From Shinella kummerowiae (GTDB lineage: Bacteria > Pseudomonadota > Alphaproteobacteria > Rhizobiales > Rhizobiaceae): 64,000 nt of DNA. Below the pieces are notes generated by a model. It made no database searches and was not told the origin of the DNA. It saw only the letters and a list, made by a program, of their open reading frames with translations. The stretch is taken from the NCBI RefSeq assembly GCF_009827055.1, contig NZ_WUMK01000006.1, forward strand, positions 1 through 64,000, read 5' to 3'. A program made the translations under genes and the position numbers. Below are positions 44,909 to 55,000 of the stretch, one piece after another (the first letter of the stretch is position 1; each line of letters opens with the position of its first letter).

Positions 44909-44947
44909 AAAGGCGCTGGACGGAAACGTCCGGCGCCTTTTCTTTTG
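44909..44947 (+). terminator. Intrinsic terminator of rpmG
   Basis: A 14-base stem (AAAGGCGCTGGACG / CGTCCGGCGCCTTT, one T-G pair) closes on a GAAA tetraloop and is followed by TCTTTT. It lies 23 bases after the stop codon. Confidence 0.9.
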
Positions 44948-44983
44948 CGCAAAACGGCGCAAACTTTAAGGGACCACCGAATC

Positions 44984-45155
44984 AAAAACGCCGCCCCCTG
45001 AACGGGAGCGGCGTTGAATTGGGGGTCGGTCAGACACGACGACGGCACGAGGATTCCGTATTTGTCGTAGCTGACCGACCGACCCCACGACCCAGGAGAT
45101 GCGGCGGACCTAGCATCATGGGGTAACCGGTTGTGCGGCCTTGTTTGCCGCCTAT
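44984..45155 (-). ncRNA. Candidate small RNA ending in a minus-strand terminator
   Basis: At 44987-45015, AACGCCGC/GCGGCGTT plus inner CCC/GGG forms a hairpin; on the minus strand it is followed by TTTTTGATT. No gene feeds it nearby: pleD ends 565 bases away. Upstream lies a long hairpin, GGTCGGTCAG (45024-45033) with CTGACCGACC (45071-45080) and inner ACGAC/GTCGT. A slipped alternative pairs 45022-45030 with 45078-45086. A weak promoter (TTGATT, 17 bases, GATGCT) ends near 45166. The 5' end is a guess. Confidence 0.42.
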
Positions 45156-45579
45156 GAGTTGAGCATCGCGCGAAAGCGAAAAAAAATCAACGAATTCTTA
45201 ACGCTCCGGCGACGCGGTGTTGTCTCATAGTTAACCGCGATGGTTGTGATTGTCCCGTCAAGCATCACTTACGTCATGGATCACGACAATGATGGTCGAC
45301 GTTACGTCAACCTTGAAGCGAATGCCTTGCAACCCAGGCAAACACCATGGCGTCAGACGAGTAAATTTCGCGAAGCACAACCCATTGATAAGGCTCGCCA
45401 AAAGAAAATAGTGCTATTTATGGGCAAATTTCGCGCCATGTTCCGGTATCCGCAACAGGCAGAGCGCCCGCTTCGATCTTGAGAGCATTTTCCGGCAACC
45501 GTCCGAATTTAAAGGCAAACACCCAGGATGCGAACGTGCCTGTGGACAAGTCTTAGGCAGAGCCGGGGAAACGGGCGAT
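45156..45579. other. Intergenic region between the candidate small RNA and pleD
   Basis: I see no supportable gene. It has an eight-A run (45180-45187) and an 80-codon plus-strand frame (45240-45482) without ribosome site or family resemblance. AT content is raised around 45180-45240 and 45360-45430. Confidence 0.4.
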
Positions 45580-46947
45580 TCAGGCCGCGGCGGCCACGAC
45601 GCGGTTCCGCCCGGAACGCTTCGCCTCGTACATGGCCGCATCGGCCCGCTTGAGCAAGGCCTCCGGCGTATCGCCCGCCGGCAGTGCCGAGGCGAGGCCG
45701 AGCGAGGCCGTTACGGGCAGGAAGACGTCCGTGCCAGGAATGCGGAACGGCTCCCGCTCGACGATCGTACGGAGCCGCTCGGCGACACCTGCCGCCATCT
45801 CGGCAGACGTATCCGGCATCACCAGAACGAATTCCTCCCCGCCGTAGCGGCAGGCAAGGTCGGCGCCGCGCACGGCGGAACGGACGCGGTTGGCGAATTC
45901 GCGCAGCACGGCGTCACCGGCATCGTGCCCGTAGGTATCGTTGACCAGTTTGAAGCGGTCGATATCGGTGATGCACACCGACAGCGGACGGCCGCGCGCC
46001 GTGGCGCGGTCGATCAGGAGCTTCATATGCGTATCGAGGTAGCGGCGGTTGTGCAGGCCGGTCAGGCCGTCCGTCACGGCAAGTTCGATGGTCTGGCGCA
46101 CGCTGGCGCGCAGACGGTCGTTGCAGCGCTTGCGGCGGATCTGCGTGAGGCTGCGGGCAATCAGTTCATTCGGGTCGATCGGCCGCATCAGATAGTCCGT
46201 CACGCCGAGATCGAGCGCGCGCACCACCAGTTCGTCATCGCCCTGCTCGGCGACCAGCAGGATCGGCAGGAAGCGCGTGCGCTCCAGCGAGCGGAGCTGT
46301 GAGCACAGGCGCAACGGATCGTACGAATCGAAATTGGCGTTGACGATCACCAGCTCGAAATTGCTTTCAGCCGCCTGGAAGAGTGCGGCCTGCGGATCCG
46401 AAATGGAGGTCACGTCGGCAATGGGCTTCAGGGCACGGGCAATGCGCTCCTGCGAACTGGCGCGCCCGTCGACGAGGAGAACGTCGCCCGGCTCGTCGCC
46501 CAGCGAATCGTCCAGCCCCTCTTCCATGGAAATGGCGCGCGCAGTGGCCGCACGCATGCGCAGCTCGTCCGTCAGCGTCTTCAGACGCACGAGACTTTTC
46601 ACCCGTGACATGAGCTGGAGGTCGTTGACCGGCTTGGTCAGAAAATCGTCGGCGCCGGCTTTCAGGCCGCGGACGCGGTCGGACGGCTGGTCGAGCGCCG
46701 TCACCATGACGACGGGAATATGGGCGGTGCGCGGGTTGGCCTTCAGGCGCTCGCAGACCTGGAAACCGTCGATACCCGGCATCATGATGTCGAGCAGGAT
46801 GAGATCGACCTGCGTGCGTTCGCACATCGCCAGCGCGTCGTAGCCGTTATCGGCCGTCAGCACGTCGAAATATTCCGCAAGCAACCGCGCTTCGAGCAGC
46901 TTCACGTTTGCGGGGATATCATCAACGACGAGAATGCGTGCTGTCAT
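45580..46947 (-). CDS. pleD: Response regulator PleD, diguanylate cyclase (REC-REC-GGDEF)
   Basis: Makes c-di-GMP during the polar cell-cycle programme. The 455-aa protein has a first receiver domain with phosphoacceptor D53 (LILLDIMMPG), a degenerate second receiver (about 150-270) and a GGDEF domain with the active GGEEF motif (CRYGGEEFVLVMPD). RGAD five residues upstream of the motif is an intact RxxD inhibitory site. It lies nine bases downstream of divK, the order known in Caulobacter. Confidence 0.95.
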   Translation of the reverse strand: MTARILVVDDIPANVKLLEARLLAEYFDVLTADNGYDALAMCERTQVDLILLDIMMPGIDGFQVCERLKANPRTAHIPVVMVTALDQPSDRVRGLKAGADDFLTKPVNDLQLMSRVKSLVRLKTLTDELRMRAATARAISMEEGLDDSLGDEPGDVLLVDGRASSQERIARALKPIADVTSISDPQAALFQAAESNFELVIVNANFDSYDPLRLCSQLRSLERTRFLPILLVAEQGDDELVVRALDLGVTDYLMRPIDPNELIARSLTQIRRKRCNDRLRASVRQTIELAVTDGLTGLHNRRYLDTHMKLLIDRATARGRPLSVCITDIDRFKLVNDTYGHDAGDAVLREFANRVRSAVRGADLACRYGGEEFVLVMPDTSAEMAAGVAERLRTIVEREPFRIPGTDVFLPVTASLGLASALPAGDTPEALLKRADAAMYEAKRSGRNRVVAAAA

Positions 46948-46956
46948 TGGCCGGCC

Positions 46957-47328
46957 TCACGCGTCGCCGAGATAGGTTTTGATGGTTTCGATGAATTTCG
47001 GCACCGAAATCGGCTTGGACACATAGGCCTCGCAGCCGCCCTGGCGGATACGCTCCTCGTCGCCCTTCATGGCGAAGGCCGTGACGGCAATCACCGGAAT
47101 GACGTGCAGCTCGTCGTCTTCCTTCAGCCACTTGGTGACCTCAAGGCCGGAAACCTCCGGAAGCTGAATGTCCATCAGGATCAGGTCAGGCCGGTATTTG
47201 CGCGCGAGATCAAGGGCTTCCATACCATTCCTGGTCTGGATCGTGGTATATCCGGATGCCTCGATGAGGTCCCGGAAGAGCTTCATGTTCAGCTCGTTGT
47301 CCTCGACAATCATCACCTGTTTGGGCAT
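46957..47328 (-). CDS. divK: Single-domain response regulator DivK
   Basis: Essential cell-cycle receiver acting through DivL/CckA and PleC/DivJ. The 123-aa protein starts at [18 protein letters not shown] (47328). The phosphoacceptor is D53 in [13 protein letters not shown], with [13 protein letters not shown] and the conserved lysine in YVSKPISV. The open frame to 47820 is spurious. It forms a two-gene operon with pleD. Confidence 0.95.
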   Translation of the reverse strand: MPKQVMIVEDNELNMKLFRDLIEASGYTTIQTRNGMEALDLARKYRPDLILMDIQLPEVSGLEVTKWLKEDDELHVIPVIAVTAFAMKGDEERIRQGGCEAYVSKPISVPKFIETIKTYLGDA

Positions 47329-47469
47329 CGTGCGTCCCTGTTCCTCTCGTCGGCCTTGCAACCTTTTGGGAGATCGATAAGTTGCGGCAAAGCCGAAATC
47401 GCCCAGCCCGACTGCGAGCACGTTAGCGTCACTTGGTTGATTAAAAGGTAAATTTCCCGAGGAAGAACG

Positions 47470-47769
47470 ATGAAAAGCCAAAAAGATACAGCCGCGACGG
47501 AAGACGCGGAGGCTACCGCCGTCACTATCCTCGGCTGGCTTGCTGGGGAGCCCGAATTGCTCTCGCGTTTCCTGGCCCTGACCGGCGTCGCTCCTGCCGA
47601 AGTTCGCAACGCGGTGAACGATCCAGCCTTTCTCGCCGGCATCGTCGATTTCCTGATGGAGCACGAGCCGACATTGTTGGCATTCAGCGCAGCGACGGGT
47701 GTGCAACCGGAAGCGGTCGTGCGGGCCCATGCGATCCTTTCGGGCCCGTATGGCAGCAACGATTTCTGA
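47470..47769 (+). CDS. DUF3572 family protein
   Basis: 99-aa cytoplasmic protein of unknown function, all-helical by appearance: [54 protein letters not shown] and [11 protein letters not shown]. This is the DUF3572 pattern, found beside divK-pleD and dinB in this class. GAGGAAGAACG precedes the ATG. Divergent from divK. Confidence 0.85.
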   Translation: MKSQKDTAATEDAEATAVTILGWLAGEPELLSRFLALTGVAPAEVRNAVNDPAFLAGIVDFLMEHEPTLLAFSAATGVQPEAVVRAHAILSGPYGSNDF

Positions 47770-47871
47770 CCACCCGGCCTGAAAAGGCCGGCATGCGTAT
47801 GCTTGTGCGTTGTCATGCATTCAGCCTCGGCGACTGTTGAGACTCGTAGATTTAAGCAGTAATGTCGCGAT

Positions 47872-47886
47872 GTTCAATATTTGTTC
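47872..47886 (+). promoter_or_regulatory. LexA (SOS) box of dinB
   Basis: A direct repeat GTTC (47872-47875), seven bases, GTTC (47883-47886), exactly the alphaproteobacterial LexA operator. It ends six bases before the dinB ATG. Confidence 0.85.
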
Positions 47887-47892
47887 CCGACC

Positions 47893-49239
47893 ATGAGCAC
47901 CGCGACCATGCATTTTCCGGGCTTCTGCCGCGACTGCCTTGCCGGGCAGCCCGCTGGCCTGCGCCGATGCCGGGCCTGCGGCAGTCCGCGTCTCGTCTAC
48001 CATGACGAGCTCTACGACCTGACGCTCGCCCATATCGATTGCGACGCCTTCTATGCGTCGATCGAGAAACGCGACAATGCGGAGCTTGCAGACAAGCCCG
48101 TCATCATCGGCGGCGGCAAACGGGGCGTCGTCTCGACGGCCTGTTATATCGCGCGCATCCATGGGGTTCGCTCCGCCATGCCGATGTTCAAGGCGCTGGA
48201 AGCCTGCCCCCAAGCCGTCGTCGTCCGGCCGGACATGGAAAAATACGTGCGCGTCGGTCGCGAGATCCGCACGATGATGCAGGAACTGACACCGCTCGTG
48301 CAGCCGCTTTCCATCGACGAGGCGTTCCTGGAACTGAGAGGCACCGAGCGTCTGCACCACGATCCCCCTGCCCGCGTGCTCGCGAGATTCGCCCAGCGCG
48401 TCGAGAAGGAGGTCGGCATCACCATTTCGATCGGCCTTTCCTACTGCAAATTTCTCGCCAAGGTCGCCTCCGACCTCAACAAGCCGCGCGGCTTTTCCGT
48501 CATCGGCGAGGCCGAGGCCTTGGACTTCCTGCGTGACAAACCGGTGCGCCTGATCTGGGGCGTCGGAAAGGCCTTTGCGGAGACGCTGGAGCGCGATGGC
48601 ATCCGTACCGTCGGCCAACTCCAGACCATGGAGGAAACCGACCTGATGCGCCGCTACGGCGTGATGGGCAAGCGCCTCTTCAACCTCTCCCGCGGCCAGG
48701 ACGACCGCGAGGTCCATATCAACGACCCGGCGAAAAGCGTTTCGGCGGAAACCACCTTCTTCGACGACATTTCGGGGTATGACGCGTTGGTGACGCATCT
48801 GCGCCACCTCAGCGAGAAGGTCGCCGCGCGGCTGCGCAAATCCGGCATTGCCGGCCATACCGTCGTGCTCAAGCTGAAAACCGCCGATTTCAAGAGCCGG
48901 ACACGCAACCGCAAGCTTGAAGACCCGACCATGCTCGCCGACAAGATCTTCCGCACCGGCATGGAGCTCCTGCGCAAGGAAACCGACGGCACGAAATACC
49001 GCCTGATCGGCATCGGCGTCAGCGACCTCGCCGATCCCGGCCGCGCCGACCCGCCCGATCTCGTCGACCCCGCCGCCACGCGCCGCGCGGCGGCAGAAGC
49101 CGCGATGAACACGCTGCGCGACAAATTCGGCAAGGCGAGCGTGGAGACCGGCTATACGTTCGGCAAATCGCGGGCAGAACGTTTTCACGAAAAGTTGACC
49201 CTCAAATCCGCCGGAAACCCCGACACCCCCACCGAATAA
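47893..49239 (+). CDS. dinB: DNA polymerase IV (DinB) with N-terminal zinc ribbon
   Basis: Y-family translesion polymerase, 448 aa from ATG 47893 ([12 protein letters not shown]). An N-terminal four-cysteine module (CRDC...CRAC) of about 35 residues precedes the catalytic domain, an extension seen in alphaproteobacterial DinB. The palm has [17 protein letters not shown] and the SIDEAFLEL carboxylates. The thumb and little-finger domains are complete. The LexA box makes it SOS-controlled. Confidence 0.94.
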   Translation: MSTATMHFPGFCRDCLAGQPAGLRRCRACGSPRLVYHDELYDLTLAHIDCDAFYASIEKRDNAELADKPVIIGGGKRGVVSTACYIARIHGVRSAMPMFKALEACPQAVVVRPDMEKYVRVGREIRTMMQELTPLVQPLSIDEAFLELRGTERLHHDPPARVLARFAQRVEKEVGITISIGLSYCKFLAKVASDLNKPRGFSVIGEAEALDFLRDKPVRLIWGVGKAFAETLERDGIRTVGQLQTMEETDLMRRYGVMGKRLFNLSRGQDDREVHINDPAKSVSAETTFFDDISGYDALVTHLRHLSEKVAARLRKSGIAGHTVVLKLKTADFKSRTRNRKLEDPTMLADKIFRTGMELLRKETDGTKYRLIGIGVSDLADPGRADPPDLVDPAATRRAAAEAAMNTLRDKFGKASVETGYTFGKSRAERFHEKLTLKSAGNPDTPTE

Positions 49240-49370
49240 ATCCCCGGTATCCGGCGTTACTGCCTGCACTGGGATGGCACAGATCGGGGGATCAGGGCGG
49301 TGCATCAAGCCTTCCTTAAACCGGATGCCCTACGCTTCCCGACGGTTTGTATTGCGTACGGATGGGTCAC

Positions 49371-50684
49371 ATGAAGTTTCGTATCGCCGCTGGCATGAGT
49401 ATTCTGGGTCTGATGCTGAGCTGCGGCACCGCGCTTGGCGGCACGCTCGAAGGCCCGCTCCAGATCATCGTGTCGAAGGACCTGCAGGAGCTGAAGATCT
49501 ATGATGGCGGCGTGGTGATCGCCACCTCGCGCGTTTCCACCGGCAAGGCCGGCCATTCGACGCCGACCGGCATCTTCTCCATCATCGAGAAGAAACGCTC
49601 GCATTTCTCCAATCTCTATGACAGCGCGCCGATGCCTTTCATGCAGCGGCTGACATGGTCCGGCATTGCGCTGCACGCGTCCAACAGCGTGCCCTCCTAC
49701 CCGGCCTCGCATGGCTGCGTGCGCCTGCCGAACGCCTTCGCCAAGACGCTCTTCAGCACCACGCGGCGCGGTGGCCATGTTCTGATCACCGACCGCGAGA
49801 TCGTGCCGCAGCGCATCGTGCACGCCGCCCTGTTCAAGCCTGTCGTCGTCCTGCCGGATACGCCGCTGCTGTCGCAGGCGGACCTGCGCCCCGCCTTGAT
49901 CGAAGCCGGCGACAAGAGCGTCGAGGTCGCCATGACCGATCCGAAACCGGAGGTTCTGACCCCGGTCATCGAGCGGACGGAACGGGACCCGGTCCGCATT
50001 CTCATCACCCGCCGCGGCGATCGCGACATGATGCGGGATCTGCAGGGCTTGTTGACATCGCTCGGCTATGATGCCGGCGTGCCGGACGGACTGCACGGCA
50101 AACAGACGGTGGCCGCCATCCGTGCCTTCCAGCTTACGGAAGGCCTCACGGACGGCGGCACCGTCACGCCGGAGCTCATCGCCGCCATCTATGCCAAGGC
50201 CGGCAAGGGCACGCCGCCGAACGGCCAGATCCTTGTGCGCCAGAAATTCAAGCCCCTGCTGGAGGCGCCCATCACCATCCGCAATCCCGAGATCGCGCTC
50301 GGCACGCATTTCCTCATCGCCCGCGCGGTCGATGCCGACAAGGGCACGGCGGAGTGGTACGGCGTGAGCATGGATAACCAGCTCCCGAAGGCAACCCTGA
50401 AGCGCCTCGGCATCGCGACGGAAGCGGACGCGTCCGCACCGGATGCGCTGACCAGGACACTCGACCGCCTCGATATCCCGGACGACACACGCATGCGCAT
50501 CTCGGACCTGATGGGCGAAGGCGTCTCCCTGTCCATCTCCGACACCGATCTTGGCGGAGAGACAGGCGACGGCACCGACTTCATCACCGTGACGCGGAAG
50601 GTTCAGAAGGCGGAGGCCTCGGCCGTTCAGGGCGGCAAGAAGACGAAGAAAAAGAAGTCCTCGTCCATCACGCGCGTGAACTGA
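49371..50684 (+). CDS. L,D-transpeptidase (YkuD) with peptidoglycan-binding domain
   Basis: Periplasmic peptidoglycan-modifying enzyme, 437 aa from ATG 49371 (MKFRIAAGMSILGLMLS). It has a signal peptide to about residue 23. The YkuD domain carries the catalytic HGCVRL in PASHGCVRLPNAFAKTL and the STGKAGHSTPTGIF strand. A PG_binding_1-like domain follows (DLQGLLTSLGYDAGVPDG, TVAAIRAFQ), and the C-terminus is lysine-rich. It may make 3-3 crosslinks or attach proteins to the wall. Confidence 0.9.
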   Translation: MKFRIAAGMSILGLMLSCGTALGGTLEGPLQIIVSKDLQELKIYDGGVVIATSRVSTGKAGHSTPTGIFSIIEKKRSHFSNLYDSAPMPFMQRLTWSGIALHASNSVPSYPASHGCVRLPNAFAKTLFSTTRRGGHVLITDREIVPQRIVHAALFKPVVVLPDTPLLSQADLRPALIEAGDKSVEVAMTDPKPEVLTPVIERTERDPVRILITRRGDRDMMRDLQGLLTSLGYDAGVPDGLHGKQTVAAIRAFQLTEGLTDGGTVTPELIAAIYAKAGKGTPPNGQILVRQKFKPLLEAPITIRNPEIALGTHFLIARAVDADKGTAEWYGVSMDNQLPKATLKRLGIATEADASAPDALTRTLDRLDIPDDTRMRISDLMGEGVSLSISDTDLGGETGDGTDFITVTRKVQKAEASAVQGGKKTKKKKSSSITRVN

Positions 50685-50794
50685 CGGGTGGAGACCTCCG
50701 GCTTCCCGCGCGACCATCGGTCTGTAAGAACACGGGACGGCGCGCACCATCGCCGCTGAGACAGGCGGGGGCTGGGTTTTGTGCGCGACGCCTC

Positions 50795-51388
50795 TTACGC
50801 GGGACGCGCCAGGAGGCCCGTCACCAGCGCCTGGAACGCCTCGACGGCCTTCGGCAGAACCTCTTTTGGATGCTCACTGGCGGCGATCCACAGTGCGGCA
50901 TTGAGGGCAGCACTGCTCAAAAGCCGGGCGGCTGCTTCCGCATCGACCGGTTTGAGGATGCGTTGAGCGATGAGCCGCTCTACGGTTGCCTGCGTTGCCT
51001 GCAAACAGTTGCTCTGGCTTGGCCATCGTGCGGGATCGCCCAGAACCGCCGGTCCATCGAGCAGGACGATGCGCTGGACTTCGGGATCGAGCGCCATCTC
51101 GATATAGGCGGTGCCTTCCGCCAATAGGCCCTGCCAGTCGTCCTGCGCGCCGGCGCCAACGGCTTTCGCGCGCATCGCCATTTCGGAATCGATCTGATTG
51201 ACAACAGCGGCCAGCAATCCGCGCTTGTCACCGAAATTATGGTAGAGAGCGCCGCGGGTGAGGCCGACCGCAGCGGTCAGGTCGTCCATGGAAGCGGCGG
51301 AATAGCCCCTTTCGGCAAAAGCCTTTCGGGCAGCCGCGATCAGCTTGACCCGATTTTCCTCCATCATTTCAATGCGTCGGTTCGCCAT
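50795..51388 (-). CDS. TetR-family transcriptional regulator
   Basis: 197-aa repressor starting at MANRRIEMMEENRVKLIAAA (51388); the longer frame to 51481 runs through the operator cluster. The helix-turn-helix is AASMDDLTAAVGLTRGALYHNFG (about residues 30-52), followed by KRGLLAAVV and a helical ligand domain. Divergent from the RidA gene; three near-identical palindromes lie between them. Confidence 0.9.
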   Translation of the reverse strand: MANRRIEMMEENRVKLIAAARKAFAERGYSAASMDDLTAAVGLTRGALYHNFGDKRGLLAAVVNQIDSEMAMRAKAVGAGAQDDWQGLLAEGTAYIEMALDPEVQRIVLLDGPAVLGDPARWPSQSNCLQATQATVERLIAQRILKPVDAEAAARLLSSAALNAALWIAASEHPKEVLPKAVEAFQALVTGLLARPA

Positions 51389-51403
51389 CTCATCCCCAAT
51401 TTC

Positions 51404-51471
51404 ATATACGGCGCGTATATCAACTTGACATACGGCGCGCATACACCCAATTTCATATACGCACCGTATAT
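51404..51471. promoter_or_regulatory. Three TetR operators between the divergent TetR and RidA genes
   Basis: Copies of ATATACG-N3-CGTATAT: O1 51404-51420 (centre GCG, perfect arms), O2 51428-51444 (ACATACG-GCG-CGCATAC, three mismatched positions), O3 51455-51471 (centre CAC, perfect arms). Centres are spaced 24 and 27 bases apart. A TTGACA at 51425-51430 lies between O1 and O2. This should give tight, possibly cooperative, repression in both directions. Confidence 0.85.
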
Positions 51472-51542
51472 GAAAAGCCACTGCTTGTTAAGCGACGGCT
51501 GGCGCATCGGGCGCCGTTCAACACTGACGAAGAGAGATCAAG

Positions 51543-51941
51543 ATGACAAAGCGCGACGCCGTTTTCCCGGCAAACAGGCACGCCCTCTACGAAGCGCACG
51601 GATATTCGCCCGCCATTCGCTCCGGCGACCTTCTGTTCGTGTCCGGACAGGTCGGCAGCCGTCCCGATGGAACGCCTGAACCGGATTTCGAAAAGCAGGT
51701 CCGACTGGCCTTCGAGAACCTCGAGGCCACGCTTGCGGCGGCGGGCGGCACCTTCGACGATATCGTCGATGTGACGTCGTTTCATACCGATCCGGCGAAC
51801 CAGTTCGGCACCATCATGACCGTCAAGCAGGAGGTTTTCAGCGAGAAACCCTATCCGAACTGGACCGCTGTTGGCGTAACCTGGCTCTCCGGGTTTGATT
51901 TCGAGATCAAGGTCATCGCGCGCATCCCTGCCGAACGATAG
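51543..51941 (+). CDS. RidA-family protein (YjgF/YER057c/UK114)
   Basis: 132-aa protein of the reactive-imine deaminase superfamily. SGDLLFVSGQVGSRPDGTPE, AFENLEATLAAAGGTFDDIV and the terminal FEIKVIARIPAE match the fold; the arginine of ARIP corresponds to the catalytic Arg of RidA. Control by a dedicated TetR repressor suggests a catabolic or detoxifying paralogue, not the housekeeping RidA. Confidence 0.87.
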   Translation: MTKRDAVFPANRHALYEAHGYSPAIRSGDLLFVSGQVGSRPDGTPEPDFEKQVRLAFENLEATLAAAGGTFDDIVDVTSFHTDPANQFGTIMTVKQEVFSEKPYPNWTAVGVTWLSGFDFEIKVIARIPAER

Positions 51942-51950
51942 GACGTGAAA

Positions 51951-51985
51951 CAAAAAACCGGCCGCTCGACGAGAGCGGCCGGTTT
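51951..51985. terminator. Bidirectional terminator between RidA gene and dnaE
   Basis: AAACCGGCCGCTC / GAGCGGCCGGTTT, a perfect 13-bp stem with the loop GACGA. On the minus strand TTTTTTG follows, serving dnaE; on the plus strand only TTTCG follows. Confidence 0.85.
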
Positions 51986-52016
51986 CGTGTGGTGGCTGCT
52001 TCTGCCGCCGCGCCTT

Positions 52017-55000
52017 TTAGACCAATTCCACGTCGAGCACGCCGGGCGTCGAGCGCATGGCGGCGGCGATTTCGGCGGAGATGCGGAAGCGGTCGTTCAA
52101 CTCCACCTCGATTTCGCGCTGGCCGTTTTCCTTGATGACGATGAAGGAAACGAGGCCGTCACCCTTGGTGTTGAGGTGCGCGGCGATGGAGCGCAGCGGA
52201 CCGGAATCGCGAACGTAGACACGCAGCGCCTTCTGCGTCTGGAGCGATTCTTCCTCCAGCGAACGCAGCGTCTGGATGCGCAGGCCGATGCCTTCCGGGC
52301 GCTCTTCCGCCTGCACCGTCATGACCAGCGATTTGCCAGCCTCCAGCAGGTCGCGGTACTGGTTCAGCATTTCCGAAAACAGCACCGCCTCGAACTGGCC
52401 GGACGAATCCGAAAAGGCGACGATGCCCATCTTGTTGCCGGTGCGCGTCTTGCGCTCCTGCTTCGACGTCACCGTGCCGGCCAGACGGCCGGCGGTGGCG
52501 CCGCGCTTCACCGCCACGGCGAAATCGGCAAACGTCTGCACGCGCATCTTCGAGAGGATGGGTGCATAGGTATCGAGCGGGTGGGCGGACAGGAAGAAAC
52601 CGAGCACCTGGAATTCGCGGTGCAGCTTTTCAGAGGCGAGCCAGGGCGTATAGGACGGCAGCGTGATGACCTCCGGCCCGGTTGCCGCCCCCATGCCGAA
52701 AATATCGCCCTGTCCGCTCGTCTTGTTCTCCTGCGCGCGCTGGGCGGCCCCCAGCAGTCGGTCGAGGCCGGCGATCATGGCGGCACGGTCATGGCCGAAA
52801 CAATCGAAGGCGCCGGCGATGATCAGGCTTTCGAAGACGCGGCGATTGACGAATTTCGGATCGATGCGCGTGCAGAAATCCTCGAGGCTCTTGAACGGCG
52901 CATCGCCGCGGACCTGGACGATATGCTGCACCGCCGCTTCGCCCACACCCTTGATAGCGGCGAGCGCGTAGTAGATGCGGTTCTCGCCGGTTTCGAAATG
53001 CGCGAACGAGGTCTGAACGGAGGGCGGGATGACCGCAATGCCGAGGCGGCCGGCATCCTGCCGGAAATCGTTCAGCTTGTCCGTGTTGGACATATCGTAG
53101 GTCATCGACGCGGCGAGGAACTCGACCGGGTAATGCGCCTTCAGATAGGCCGTCTGGTAGGAGACGATGGCATAGGCGGCGGCGTGCGACTTGTTGAAGC
53201 CATAGTTGGCGAACTTGGCAAGCAGATCGAAGATCAGGTCGGACTGCGGCTTCGACACGCCGTTCTTGACGGCGCCGTCGACGAAGCGGGCGCGCTGCTT
53301 GTCCATCTCCTCCTTGATCTTCTTGCCCATGGCGCGACGCAGCAGGTCGGCTTCGCCGAGCGAATAGCCCGACAGGACCTGGGCGATCTGCATCACCTGT
53401 TCCTGGTAGACGATAACGCCCTGCGTTTCCTTCAGCAGGTGGTCGATCGACGGATGGATCGACTCGATCTCCTCCTCGCCGTGTTTACGGGCATTGTAGA
53501 CCGGGATGTTCTCCATCGGGCCCGGGCGGTAGAGCGCCACCAGCGCGATGATGTCCTCGATGCAGTCCGGCCGCATGCCGATTAGCGCCTTGCGCATGCC
53601 GGCACTTTCCACCTGGAACACGCCGACCGTCTCGCCGCGCGACAGCATCTCGTAGGTCAGTTGATCATCGAGCGGCAGGCTTTCGAGCTTCACCTCGATG
53701 CCGCGCTTGCGAATGAAATCGACCGCGGTCTTCAGAACCGTCAGCGTCTTGAGGCCGAGGAAGTCGAATTTTACGAGCCCCGCCTGCTCCACCCATTTCA
53801 TGTTGAACTGGGTGACCGGCATGTCGGAGCGCGGGTCGCGGTACATCGGCACCAGCTTCGAGAGCGGCCGGTCACCGATCACAATGCCGGCAGCGTGGGT
53901 CGAGGCGTGGCGGTAAAGGCCTTCGATCTTCTGGGCGATATCGAGCAGGCGTCCGACGACCGGCTCTTTTTCCGCCTCCTCCTGAAGCTTCGGCTCCTCC
54001 TCGATCGCCTTGGAGAGCGGCGTCGGATTGGCGGGGTTGTTCGGCACGAGCTTGCAGATCTTGTCGACCTGGCCATAGGGCATTTCCAGCACGCGGCCGA
54101 CGTCGCGCAAGGCGGCGCGCGCCTGCAACGAACCGAAGGTGATGATCTGCGCCACCTGCTCGCGGCCGTATTTCTGCTGCACGTAACGGATCACCTCTTC
54201 GCGGCGATCCTGGCAGAAGTCGATGTCGAAGTCGGGCATCGAGACGCGTTCCGGGTTGAGGAAACGTTCGAAAAGCAGAGAGAAGCGCAGCGGGTCCACA
54301 TCGGTGATGGTCAGCGCATAGGCAACGAGCGAGCCTGCACCCGAGCCACGGCCGGGGCCGACGGGAATGTTCTGTTGCTTGGCCCATTTGATGAAGTCGG
54401 CAACTATCAGGAAGTAGCCGGGAAACTTCATGCGCTCGATGACGCTGAGTTCGAAATCCAGCCGTTCCCGATAGTCCTGCTCGGTATAACCGGGCGTCAG
54501 GCCGAGCAGCGCCATGCGGCTCTCGAGGCCTTCCACGGACTGGCGGCGAAGTTCTGCCGATTCGGCACGCTCCGCTTCCTCCGGATCATCCGTCGCCCCG
54601 GTGAAGCGCGGCAGGATGGGGTTGCGTGTCTTCAGCACGAAAGAGCAGCGTTTCGCGATCTCGACCGTGTTCTCCAGGGCCTCGGGCAGATCGGCAAAGA
54701 GCTTGGCCATGTCCTTGCGGCTCTTGAGGTAGTGGTCGGGCGACAGGCGGAAGCGGTTGTCGTCCGACACCATCGCATTGTGCGCCACCGCCATCAGCGC
54801 ATCGTGGGCGTCATAATCGTCCGGTGCGGGAAAGAACGGTTCGTTGGTCGCGACCAGCGGCACATCCTGCGCATAGGCCAGCTCGACCATGCGCCGTTCA
54901 TGCTGCTTGTCATAACGCCCGTGGCGCTGCAATTCGATATAAAGACGGTCGCCGAACACCCGTTTCAGCGCGTCCAGTCGCGCACGCGCCACGGTGGGCT

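Noticed and set aside
45240-45482. 80-codon frame between rpmG and pleD
   Set aside because: No ribosome site, atypical composition and no recognisable domain in an AT-raised intergenic region.
47430-47460. CtrA-like TTAA-N7-ATTT between divK and DUF3572
   Set aside because: Only one half-site matches TTAA-N7-TTAA. Similar partial matches near 7205 and 29775 are no better than chance in these stretches.
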